Of a DNA stretch of 64,000 bases, positions 25,469 to 36,419 are shown in pieces. Position 1 is the stretch's first letter; each line of letters starts with the position of its first letter. The notes beneath the pieces are model-generated. The model searched no databases. It was not told where the DNA came from and saw only the letters and a list, made by a program, of their open reading frames with translations. The stretch covers positions 2,754,001-2,818,000 of the forward strand of contig CP114118.1 of assembly GCA_029959195.1 (NCBI GenBank), given 5' to 3'. Source of the DNA: Dictyophora rubrovolvata. Taxonomy: Eukaryota; Basidiomycota; Agaricomycetes; Phallales; Phallaceae. The position numbers and the translations under genes are program-made.

Positions 25469-26467
25469 GTGCTTGATTCGCTCTTCTTGGAAGAAATGGA
25501 TGACAAATCGTCCAACGAAGGTTTAACAGAGGATTTACCGGTTCTCCAGCGTATTGGTGCTGGCAGCTTTGCCACCGTCTACATCTCTCACGGAGGGGCC
25601 TGTGCTTACAAGGTCGTCCACAACCCCGAAGATACGGAGATCATTGAGAAGGAGTTTCGCTTAATCTCTGGAGTGTACCTCAGCTGCAATACAGACTCGT
25701 TCTTCAGACTCCCGCGAGCTGCGACAGACACGCTTCATGTTGATCACAGTCGTTTTGATTCTGGGTTCACAGCTAAAATGTTTAAACTTATTGGAATCGT
25801 GAATGACTCCTATGCCATGGACCGCGTATTCGTGTTGTTGCCTTCGGGACTCGGTCAGCGGATCCGTGAGCTCTACTATCCTGCTTCTTTCAAGTAGGCT
25901 CCCCCTCCAACTCTATGTCGCTTGTATTTTGGCAAGAGTCTTGATACTCCTACTCTTCAGGGAGGACGACCACCCCGGTTCTTCAACTCTGCGAATTTCC
26001 CTATTGACCGCGCCCGCTATGCCAAGCCCGATATCAACGAGGTAGTAGCCGGGATGGGAGATATGCTAGCACGCTTACATTGGCGTGGAAATATAGACGG
26101 AAGAGATATTGAGTGGGTTCTGGGCGGAGATGGGCTTGCAGGCATATCGTACTTCGTGATTGACTTTAATCAGGCGCGGTCTCTTCACCTTTATTTCAAT
26201 CCTGAGTTAATAACAGTTCTTTTTTTGCAGAGCAGAGAATGGGAAAAAAACATGAAAGGAGTTTCAGAACTTGTCACCGCGTTCATGTCGAATGATCCCT
26301 ACTATCCGCGACCACGTCCTCAAGACCCCCTGTATCAAACCTTCCGGACTGCATATCTAGATGCGTGTCTCGCTAAGCAAGACTTGCGTGATGTGGCTTT
26401 AACTTTTTTGGCAGCTATCGAACATGAGCAAGCGAAACGCGACGCACCATCTGCCGGGCCTGCGTGA
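25469..26467 (+). CDS. DUF3669-type protein with an in-frame TAG (possible pseudogene)
   Basis: Seen: one reading frame carries the whole family pattern. It starts MLDSLFLEEMDDKSSNE, then IGAGSFATVYISHGGACAYK (a kinase-like glycine loop), LPSGLGQRIRELYYP, LCRLYFGKS, EVVAGMGDMLARLHW, DIEWVLGGDG, FVIDFNQA and NDPYYPRPRPQDPLY. A TAG at 25895-25897 interrupts this frame between PASF-K and APPPTLCRLYFG, while both sides stay in the same frame. Two readings fit: a nonsense allele of a once intact gene, or a 45-nt intron (GTAGGC...CAAGAG) that removes the stop together with the conserved LYFGK segment. A second intron near 26,170-26,230 ending AGCAG is likely, giving QAREWEKN. Known from the family: DUF3669 proteins are of unknown function, sometimes fused to zinc fingers; none is visible here. 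An alternative start is at 25496. Confidence 0.6.
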
Positions 26468-27306
26468 TATATGAGCACCAATCTGTATTTTTTTCTGCTA
26501 TTACTATTCTTCGCCATATTGTGATATGCACTATCGAGTCGTATCAAGACACGCACTGTCTTTTTTGTGTAAGAAAAGTTAGATCTAGACACGCACGGCG
26601 CACGGTAGAAGGGCCAGCTGAAGATCCGTCCTTGATCATGTTTTCTACGTTTATAATTTTTAATGTTATTTAGATTCAGTTCACGCGTTGAAAAAACCTC
26701 AACCGTGGTACATATGTAATGCCTTTGTAATATATATATAAATATGGATTCTATTGATTTGCACGCCTTGTGATCTGGGTGCCACAGACAATTATAGCGG
26801 TCATGTTAACGTTAACGGCACGAGTTTCTCGCCGACCCGTCGCATGTTGTAATTATATGTACTCGACATGATGAATGATGACGGCAACGGCGATGAGCAA
26901 GTCATGGTGCATTCTGAGATAAGCTCGTCTCCAAAAAGTTCTGATTTGAAAAAATTGCCAGTGAGGAAGTGGTTGTGGCAAAGTATAGTGCTTTCGAACT
27001 AATGAATAGGCAAATCTTTTCAATTGTTCGAAAGATTTGGCAAACAAAAGTGATCGAGAGCGCGGGCTGGGACGTCCGGGACGTGTACAGGGACGAAGAG
27101 AGACACATTGCATACAATTCCAAATCTGGAATAATGTCCTGCCGCTGGCTGGTTCATTGCGATTCAATTATTGGAATAATCTCTGTTTCATGCGCGCAAC
27201 CCACGTTTTCCCTACCAACTATCGAGTATAAGAGCAACTAGTATTTGGCAATTAAAAAGAAGAAGAAAAACTTCAGACAAATTTCTTGGTGATTGCACTA
27301 TTTTTT
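26468..27306. other. intergenic
   Basis: About 0.8 kb. Overlapping open frames on both strands at 26,850-27,240 show no family signature and are not called. Confidence 0.5.
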
Positions 27307-27657
27307 ATGCCGACGGCTTCCCGATCACGATGCAATCTCCGAGTCGATCTCGGCTGGCGCACAAACCAGACGAGATCATTTACCAACACCACCCTGGTTT
27401 CCGAAACGAAAGACTACGCAGCCAAACTCATACACAAATCACTATTGATTTTGAGACAATTTTTGCGGACGATTAATAATAGTACGTATTTTTATTATTA
27501 TAAATTGTCCTCCGTCTTTGACCTTAAGCTTTTTTGTTTATTAGTGGGTACCCGACGAGGTATTCTTGTATTGTCGAAACAGTTGTCTGTTGCCAACTTT
27601 GCAACCAGATTCGTTATTTCGACATTTGTTTTCCATTCAGAAACCTATGGCGCATAG
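27307..27657 (+). other. spliced upstream reading frame, leader of the racemase gene
   Basis: Seen: ATG at 27307 opens MPTASRSRCNLRVDLGWRTN, rich in Arg and Ser. A GTACGT donor near 27,482 and a TTAG acceptor near 27,545 keep the frame open to a TAG at 27655-27657, which overlaps the racemase ATG at 27647 in another frame. It could be a translated upstream ORF, a separate small gene, or chance in a 5' leader. The N-terminus resembles an import signal, but it is not in frame with the racemase. Confidence 0.25.
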
Positions 27658-29320
27658 ACCAACTGACCCTCCATTGACCGGAATCAAAGTCGTCGAGGTA
27701 GGTGTCTGGCAGATTCGTCTCTTCTCACACATCATTAATGCCAAAATATCCTTCAAGTTTGCAGGTCTCGCTCCTGGTCCATTCTGCGGTATTTCTACAT
27801 AAAATCATAACACGATTCTTCAGCTACTCAAACGGACATTTCATCTCTAGGGCTCGTCCTAGCTGACTGGGGCGCATCCGTGATTCGCATCGACCGACCC
27901 GATCAGACAACATCGCACGACCTCCTAACGCGCGGAAAACGCTCTCTGGCTGTTGATTTGAAAATACCAGCAGCCGTTGATCTCGCAAAAAAACTGATAT
28001 CAGAGGCAGATATCCTAATAGATCCTTTCAGACCTGGCGTACTCGAAAAACTCGGTTTGGGTCCCGATGTCTTTCTCGGTGAAAATGGGCTGAATAAGAA
28101 ATTGATATATATTAGACTCGCAGGGTATTTTGTTTGTTTCATTAGACTTTGACTTTGGGGCTCATGAGTCATGACGCCGCGGACGTCTTTTTAGATTTAC
28201 ACGTCACGGACATCATAAAAGCATGGCGGGTATGTTGAGAAACTCATAACCGCCGCTTCCTCAAAAGGAAATAATAACTAACGGGTTTTATTTTCAGGCC
28301 ATGATCTAAACTATCTGGCAATCAGCGGTGTCCTCTCAGTAAGCGTAATTTGAAAATAAGACATTTCGTTCCACTTGGCCTAATGATCTTTTAGCTGTTA
28401 CCTCACGCAAGTTCTGGAGGTCGACCCTCTTTTCCCCTGAATATTCTGGCCGATTTCGCTGGAGGTGGTTTCACCGCCGCCAACGGTGCCATACTTGCCC
28501 TTTTCGAAAGGACCCGAAGCGGCCTTGGACAGATCGTTGAGACTGATATGGTAAGCCATGCTCAAGCTCCGGAATGCAAAAAAAAAAACCAACAATCATC
28601 ATTATTATTTTATCACAATTGTTTTTTTTAGGTCGCTGGTGCCCGCTATCTCACCTCTTTTCCAATAATGCATCATCTTCAACAAACAATATACTTCTCG
28701 GAACCAACCGGATCTAACATCTTAGACGGTGGTGCTCCGTTTTATGCTGTATACCAATGCAAAGATGGAGGCTGGTTCACTTTGGCACCATTGGAGCCTC
28801 AGTTTTACACCAAATTCCTTAGAGCGTTTGTTGCTGCTTTACCGGCCTCGTTTACGGTTCCTGAATTGGAACGCGGACCGACTTGGAAGCCTTCGCCTCA
28901 AAACCAGAGTAACAGAAAAGAATGGAATGACTTACGATTGTTCATCGAAGCTGGTTTCATGACTAAAACTCGAGATGAGTGGACTGCTATTTTTGATGGT
29001 ATGTGCATGTGCATTAGTCTATATATATATCACATATGTTATTTTATTTAGGCATCGACGCCTGCGCATTACCAGTCCTCACGCCCACCGAAGCAGCAGC
29101 ATACTCACACGTTCCATCAATCGTACCCCAGCCTCACCCATTTTTATCTCGCACACCCGCGCCCGGTTCAATACCTGACAGCTCAGCCGCTCAAAAACTC
29201 GATAAAGTATCCAACATTCAGCCTGGTCAACATACAGAGCAGATTTTGAGCGAACTTGGAGTTTCTGCTGCGGATATTAAAGAGCTGGAACGCCAGGGTG
29301 TTATTAAAGCTGTTTTATAA
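27647..29320 (+). CDS. alpha-methylacyl-CoA racemase-like family III CoA-transferase
   Basis: Family III (CaiB/BaiF) enzyme, most like AMACR, which epimerises 2-methylacyl-CoA esters for beta-oxidation in mitochondria or peroxisomes. Seen: ATG at 27647 ([17 protein letters not shown]), then [38 protein letters not shown] and [15 protein letters not shown]. The three AMACR catalytic residues are present: His in [12 protein letters not shown], Asp in [10 protein letters not shown], and Glu in [12 protein letters not shown]. About six introns; TAA ends at 29320. Length near 390 residues is standard. The last residues do not form a clear PTS1 signal and there is no obvious N-terminal presequence, so location is open. 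A formyl- or succinyl-CoA transferase is less likely given the LEPQFY motif. Confidence 0.88.
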
Positions 29321-30022
29321 AGACAAGAGCGGAGAAGTTTTTTACCTTTATCAGAATTGTTTTTATTTATTTTATTTCATAAGTATAACAATACATACTA
29401 CCGTGCATTCTTTCGACATTCTAAAATGGACACTTCATTTAGCTCCGGTTCTAGGATACCGATTTTGTTCAACGAAATTTCATTAGAACTTATTGTACAT
29501 ACATACGTTGTTCATATGAATAATGACTTTATACATACATATGTCTGGCCATTGTTATTGCAATTTGCGGAATGTAGGCATTTGGACAGACCGCACCAAC
29601 CGATAAGCAATTCACCGCTCGCAACACTATATTCAACTTATACACACGCCTTATACTGCTTTGAATGTTTATCTTTCATTGGGCGGAATCTAGCTGGTTG
29701 AATTGAACTAATCCGGCACGCGGGTTCAAGGAAGACAGTCACGAAGCATGGGAAACTTACCTAAGCAACTGTAAAGTTTTTCGCATCTCCTCTCCAACTA
29801 CCATCGACAGCTGCCTTGAAAAATCCTTTGGCACTAACGGTATGTTTTGGATTATTGTTATCATATTGTTAGTTAACTGATTCCCTTCATTACTTAGAGG
29901 TCAATTGGGAGGCTCTGTTAAAATTATTATTGTATCTTTCAACAACAAAACAAGCGTAGGGACCTTATGAACAGTTCGCCGAATTGTTTTATTTATTCTG
30001 GATTTATATAGAAATTTAAAAA
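29321..30022. other. intergenic / ribosomal protein P0 leader
   Basis: About 0.7 kb. The distal part (from about 29,740) probably holds the P0 promoter and a leader intron with GGTATG near 29,840 and TTAG near 29,896. No other gene seen. Confidence 0.5.
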
Positions 30023-31128
30023 ATGGGTGCTACTAGAGCAGAAAAAGAGGCTTACTTCGTAAAATTGAAGGAGCTTGTCAGCAAATATCGTTCGTATTGT
30101 TTTTCTCTATTCGCACGAAGTTTTTGTCAACTGCAATCTGGCAGCTTCGGTTTTCATCGTCAATGTTGACAACGTCGGATCCAACCAAATGCACCAAATC
30201 CGAGTCTCTCTTAGAGGCAAAGGTATCGTTTTGATGGGAAAGAACACCATGGTTCGCCGTGCTATTCGTTCAATCCTATCCGAACACCCCCAATACGAAA
30301 AAGTCTTGCCCCATGTTAGAGGAAACATCGGATTCGTCTTCACCAACTATGACTTGAAGGAGGTTCGTGAATTGATTATCGCCAACAAAGTCGCAGCCCC
30401 AGCTCGTGCTGGTGCGCTCGCTCCCCGAAATGTTTCGATCCCGGCCGGTAACACTGGTATGGAACCCGGAAAGACTTCTTTCTTCCAGGCTTTGGGTATC
30501 CCTACTAAAATCGCTCGTGGTACCATCGAAATTGTATCTGATATTCAAGTCGTGCACGCCGGTACTCGTGTCGGTTCATCCGAGGCTACCTTGCTGAACA
30601 TGTTGGGCATCTCTCCGTTCACTTACGGTATGAGCGTTGTTCAAATCTACGATTCCGGAAATGTTTTCGAGCCGGGTGTTCTCGACATTGAGGAGAAGGA
30701 ACTTCTCGACCGTTTCTTGTCTGGTATCACGACCATCGCCTCGCTTTCCTTGGCTCTCAAATACCCGACTTTGGCTTCCGTCACGCACTCTCTTGTCAAC
30801 TCGTACAAGAACCTTCTTGCCGTTGGTTTGGCTACCGAGTACTCTTTCGAAGGTGTCGAAAAAGTTTGTATAGGAAAGATTTTATCTTTGTAACGCACCG
30901 CTAACGGGTTTGCTTCCAGATCAAGGAATACCTTGCAAACCCCGATGCTTTTGCAGCTGCTGCTCCAGTCGAATCGAGTGCTCCTGCTGCTGCTGCCGCC
31001 GTTGTTGAGGAAACCAAGGAGGAAGAGAAAGCGGGTAAGTGTCTTGTTATTGACATGTTGGGCGTAGCTCAATTCTGCTTATTTCAGAGGAATCCGACGA
31101 CGACATGGGCTTTGGTTTGTTCGATTAG
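30023..31128 (+). CDS. RPP0: 60S acidic ribosomal protein P0 (uL10)
   Basis: Base of the ribosomal P-stalk; binds 25S rRNA and anchors P1/P2 dimers that recruit elongation factors. Seen: ATG at 30023 ([19 protein letters not shown]), an intron near 30,092, then [50 protein letters not shown], and the C-terminal stalk tail [12 protein letters not shown], the conserved factor-binding peptide. Ala-rich hinge before the tail ([17 protein letters not shown]). Three introns; TAG ends at 31128. Codon use is markedly C-ending, as expected of a highly expressed gene and unlike its neighbours. Length near 315 residues is normal. Confidence 0.96.
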
Positions 31129-31402
31129 AGTACCCTTGCATTACTACCCATGCAGATTTTATATATATTACTATACGAGTTTCTGTATGCATTAGTTATC
31201 TTCAAATTAATCAATGCATTCCCAAGATGTCGGGACTAAGGTCCATCTAGTAAGATGTTATGTTTTAGGTATATTCCTATTACAACTGAAAAGATAATAT
31301 CAGTCTTGGACAAAACGCTTGGTTAAAGGGAGACCGGTGTCTAGTTTGGGCGTCTAAGTGTACATAAGCGTTTTCACCCGTACGCGTCATTTCCCATAAA
31401 CC

Positions 31403-31860
31403 ATGTCGTCTTCAAACGCACAAAAGCCTGCAGAAACAAATTCAAGTAACAATGGCCCACAACCAGAACCAGAAAAACAAACTCAACAGAATTTGCTCGG
31501 AGCCTTAGAAGAAGATGACGAATTTGAAGAGTTTCCTGTTCAAGGTACGGTCAAAGACGACGCGTTGCTGATCAATGGAAATCGTAGTCTGTTTTTTTCT
31601 TTCTTTGACTCAACTGGTTTTCTTAGATTGGGATGATTCGGAAACCAATCTTGCGCAATTGACTGGGTCGAACGGCGGGAATGGAGACCAGTTGTGGGAA
31701 GATAACTGGGATGATGACGATATTGAAGACGAGTTTAGTATACAGCTGAGGTGAACGTTACTCAAGTTTTTATTTCTTTGATGAGCTAACATGTTTGATT
31801 AGAAATGAACTGAGCAAAACAAATCAATCGTCTGCTGTCGGTGATGCGATGCAACATTGA
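31403..31860 (+). CDS. SEM1: 26S proteasome lid subunit SEM1/DSS1
   Basis: Small acidic protein that stabilises the proteasome lid, also used by TREX-2 and by BRCA2-type complexes. Seen: ATG at 31403 (MSSSNAQKPAETNSS), then EEDDEFEEFPVQ, an intron, DWDDSETN, LWEDNWDDDDIEDEF, a second intron, and RNELSKTNQ before TGA at 31860. Two acidic-aromatic blocks separated by a Gly/Asn linker are the hallmark of the family. About 107 residues; the Gln/Asn/Pro-rich N-terminal extension makes it longer than the yeast protein. Upstream of VPS39 on the same strand. Confidence 0.92.
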
Positions 31861-32256
31861 CACGAGCGCGATTATGGTCTCAAACGGCTATATGACATGG
31901 TTCATGACATGTACGCTTTTGAAGGCTTAACACGACGATTAGTCCGACTTAGATTATTTTTTTTCTCTTGGTCATGACTGTCCAAAATACTATGTGGAAA
32001 TAGATTTCAAGTAATTGTACGATATGTAACGGCAAAAGTCGTTCCCAGTATCCGATAATAATAGCAGTGACACCAGCAACCACAAATCGTCTTATATTAA
32101 AGCTAATTGCTATCGTGAACATGAAAAGGTCATATCAACGGTCAACGGTCAACATTTCACATTGCGCGTACCACATGCCGTCGTGCTGGCAGCATGTAGA
32201 CTTTGGCGATTACGTAAGCCAGCTGAGTTGTCGTCGGAAGTTGGCATGCTCATAGA
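31861..32256. other. intergenic
   Basis: About 0.4 kb between SEM1 and VPS39; nothing recognised. Confidence 0.5.
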
Positions 32257-35200
32257 ATGCCACCATTCAAGGTCCATCCCACAGGACTCAGTAGCACCAA
32301 AGAACGGGTAGAATCTGCTCTTGTTCAAGGTGGAATGTTGTTATATCACTTAAAATGGTCATTTTGTTTAATTCATGTTGTTAGGGGATCGTCTTTTCTT
32401 GGGGACAGCAACTGGGGACTTGCACGTTTACACCTTGGGCGAAGATGAGCAGGGTTTGTCTTTGCTTTGGTACTCGTTATGATTGCCTAAACTTCTGTTA
32501 GGAGATAAACCTCAGGTTAAATCCGCGGAAGTAAAGAAAGCTTTGAGTCGGAAGTCAATTGAGCAACTAGGTTTTGTCAAGGACGTGAATTCACTTGTGA
32601 TCCTCTCCGGTACGAACCTTTTATATCAAGAGAGCGTGTTTTCGTTGAATAGGTGAATCTAAGATAACACTGTTACTTTGTTTCCCTCTCCGGAATTCAA
32701 GCAAGCTACACCTTTAAGTCAAAGTCGAGGAGCCCTTGCGTTCGCCATAAACACATGTATCCAGCATATGTCAGATGACAATCCCGCTCCGTCTGGTGAA
32801 ACTTCGAAAGAAATCCCGACCGTTGTTACGCGCTTAGTCATTGGGTGTCGCAGAAAGGTCGTTGTATTTTCCTGGAAAGATGGCGAGATGACCGCTGTCA
32901 AAGTGAGAGATGCCGCTCCCTTTTTTGTAGTTAACTGTCGTTCACAATTGCTCAGGAACTCACTTTGGCGCATAGTCCGAGGGCAATAGCTTTTTTAAAT
33001 TCTAGCATTGTTTGTCTTTCTTATAGTCAAACGGACCAGATTATGCTTTCTTTGGAGAAAATGGAGCTTTTCGACATTGAGTTACCCCCGGCTAATCCAA
33101 CGACTAACCTTGGAATGGGTGCTCTGTCCGGACTTGGAGGATATATGACCTTAGGTTTGGGGACTAAAGAGAGAAAACCAGCTCTGGTTGGCTTGGAGAA
33201 GAATGAGGTGCTTATTCCGAAAGACAGTGAGTTGTTCTAAGAAAAAAAAATTCTTGGAAATGAATATCTTTTGGTATTTTTTTAAGATACGGGCCTGTTT
33301 ATTGGATCGGATGGAAAACTTTCCCGTTCCTCGAGTATTGAATGGCCTGCTCCTCCGGAAGAAAACCGTCGGTTCTCTCATAATCATACCCGACGCCAGT
33401 TTACTAACTCTCTTGTAGTATATATCAAGCCCTATGTTTTGACCATTCTTCCTCCATTCACGGGAGCATCTAAAGCTGGAACAACAGCTACGACATCCAC
33501 TCAATCCTCAACTATCCAGGTTACATCCACACTCTCCCTACTACCTGTTCAGACTCTGAACCCCCAATTATTCGAGTCCACCGACAGGATAAAGCCTTCC
33601 TCCATACGGTTATTGACATCATCACAGGAAAAGCCTCCGGTATATTTTCTCAGCACTCCGATAGATAGGACTGCAGCTGCAGCGGAAGGCTCCAGGCTGT
33701 GGAAATTATGCATGCAGCCTTGGAATGAACAAATTGACGAACTCGTTAAAAAAGGATCCTACTTAGAAGCTTTAGCATTGCTCGAATCAGTAGACGAAGC
33801 ATTGCTTCCTGATAAGGTTCTGTCTGAGTCTTGTGTTCTTCAAGATACTGAATTTTTTATATGGATATGAAGGATCAACGAAGGAAACAAATCAAAGCAT
33901 TGCATGCTGTTTGGATATTCGCTGAAGGGAAATACGACGATGCTATGAACATTTTTATTTCACTCGACACGAATCCTGCCAAGGTTGTCGCTTTGTATCC
34001 TGATTCTATAGCTGGTAGACTAGCCGTACCGAGAGCGCAGTGGTTTAAGCTCCACGGTGGTCCCACTCCGACAGGTTTTGTCGAGGCAATTGAACCCCTT
34101 ACCAGCTCACCGCAACAAGAAACTGGAACAGAGGTTCAAATTGAAGAGACGACCGCCGTTCAACCCAACACCTTGGTTCAATCTCCTACAGTCAAAAGTC
34201 TATGGAGAGTTGGTCGTGGTGGGGCTATTGCAACTTCTGCACGAAAGGATGATGATGCTGCCTCCATCAGTAGCAAAACAAAGGAAAGACAAGACTGTAG
34301 GTGGTAGATTTTTTTAAAGTGGAATGATGATGCTGAACAAAATGTGAACGTAGCTGATGATCGTCGTTCCATCGAGTGTCTTTTGCGTTTTCTTACAGAT
34401 CGTCGGCCTAAACTGGGGGGTGCTTTATCAGCTTTACAGATCACACCCACGCAAGCTTCAGACTATTCCTCATTATCCTCTGTTTCTGTGGAAGATTTAT
34501 TGGACTTGCCAAACCTACCTTTAACAGCGCTCACTCCAGATCAGCTGACACGGTTCGCTCAAATTGTGGACACAGCTCTGTTCAAATTATATCTCGTAAT
34601 TCGATCCAATCTCTTGGGTTCTCTTTGTCGACTGCCTAATTGGTGTGAAGTCCTTGAGGTCGAGCAAGTTTTGAGAAATAAAGGTGTATGTATTCTAGCA
34701 ATTTTTCTGACTGATATGAAAACCAACTAATATGGCACATGTTGTTTTAGAAATTGACGGAGCTGATAGGCCTATATAATGGCAAGAAAATGCACGAAAA
34801 GGCTTTGGCATTACTTCATGAGTGAGCGGATTTTTTCTTGGCTGTGGTGAAGTCTGACCAATTTTAGAATGAGTGCCGATGAAGAAGATAAAAGAGACAA
34901 ATTGGGCCCTACAATATCCTATTTACAGAAACTCGGTGGTGAATATTTGACACAAATTTTCGACGCTTCACGCTGGGTTTTGGAAACAGATCGTGATATG
35001 GGTTTTGAAGTAATTGCTAATTGCATATTGCATGTACTCGAAAAGGCAAGAAATACTGATCTTTCTTCTTTTTTTTCTCGTAGATATTCACCTCCGAAGA
35101 GCGACAGCTTCCACAATCCAAAGTGGCCAACTATCTAGAAAACTTTGATCCACAAATCTGCATCCGTTATATAGAGTTTCTCATATACGAGAAGCATGAC

Positions 35201-36237
35201 ATGTCCACTGAATTTCATGAACGCCTTGCGGAATCGTACCTTCGGCTTTCTTTAAAGGGTGAAAGTCAAAAGGATTCTCGTAAGTTTTGAATCAATTTGA
35301 GTCCGATACTCTTAAAGCCGTAGATAGGTTTAGCTGATGAGATGTACTCTAAACTGCTCAAGTTTATTAACGAATCGCAGCATTTACAAGTCGACCGTTT
35401 GTTTGGTTTGCTGCCATCTGACGGTAATTTTATGTTTCTTTTGTTTCATCAGTATAAACGTTTTTAATTGATTTTATTTTTAGACATGTTCGAAGCGCGA
35501 GCCGTATTGCTTGGCCTGTTGGGCAAGCACGAGGGCGCTTTAGAGATCTACGTCCATCGACTACAGGACTATTTAAAAGCTGAAGAGTGCGTTTTTTTTT
35601 TCAGATGTACTTAAACATTTATTGAGTATTATCAGGTACTGTAAACGAACTTATCATTCAGTCCCTGAGGCAAAGAACGTATTTTTAACTTTGCTACGGA
35701 TCTATTTACGTGCCGGTTCTGTCGACTTCTTGAAGCCAGCTTTAGGTCTCATCAGTCGTCACAGTCCTCGTTTGGACACCATTGAAGCTCTAAATTTGTT
35801 GCCGCCGATGGTTCCTACCCAAGATTTAAAGGCGTTTCTTCAGGAAGCCTTACGAGAACCTTTATTTGACACTCAAGTTGTCAAGGAAATTTGGAGAAGC
35901 CGAGAACAACACGTCTCTTCGGCTTTGGTTGGACTTCAGACTCGTAGGGTCAAAATCACTGATAGTCGGATGTACGATCCTATACCTTTTCCTTCTTCTA
36001 CGGAAACAAATTTCGTTTTTCTAGATGTCCTCAATGTCACAAACGGATTGGCAATAGCGTCATTGCGGTGCACGCCCCTAGGTAATATCCTGAACGAGCC
36101 ATTTTCAAATTTAATTCTAATATTTTTTTAATAGAGGGGAGGTTACTCATTATACGTGCCGTGAAGCATTTGCCAAAAAGCTGCACCCTGGTCGGGAGAA
36201 TCAACCCAATAGACCAATACGTAAAGCACTTTCGTGA
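32257..36237 (+). CDS. VPS39: HOPS complex subunit VPS39/VAM6
   Basis: Vacuolar tethering factor; binds the Rab7-type GTPase and promotes vacuole and autophagosome fusion. Seen: ATG at 32257, N-terminal citron-homology (CNH) beta-propeller with LGTATGDLHVYTLGED, VTRLVIGCRRKVVVFSW and KPYVLTILPPF, then helical clathrin-repeat sequence including WNEQIDELVKKGSYLEALAL and a late AVLLGLLGKHEGALEIYVH. The C-terminus has the Vps39 zinc module ICPQCHKRIGNSVIAVHAPR followed by EVTHYTC, split by an intron near 36,082. TGA ends at 36237. Around fifteen introns. The CxxC and downstream Cys are intact. ATG17 begins 182 bp later on the same strand. Confidence 0.9.
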
Positions 36238-36419
36238 CAATAGACGTTCCTGTTACGCAAATACCCATTTTCGTGTAGAATACCTATACTTTCTATAATA
36301 TTTCAATAAGTTGAGCTACTTTTAGACTTTAGTTCCAGCTTTGTGACATCTATATGTGACAAATGTGACGCGTGACGCTTTCAGCCTGTACGTACGTATG
36401 CATTACACTACAAAGTTGG

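Noticed and set aside
26850-27241. Overlapping open frames on both strands between the DUF3669 and racemase genes
   Set aside because: Neither frame shows a family motif or convincing splice signals, and both end without extension.
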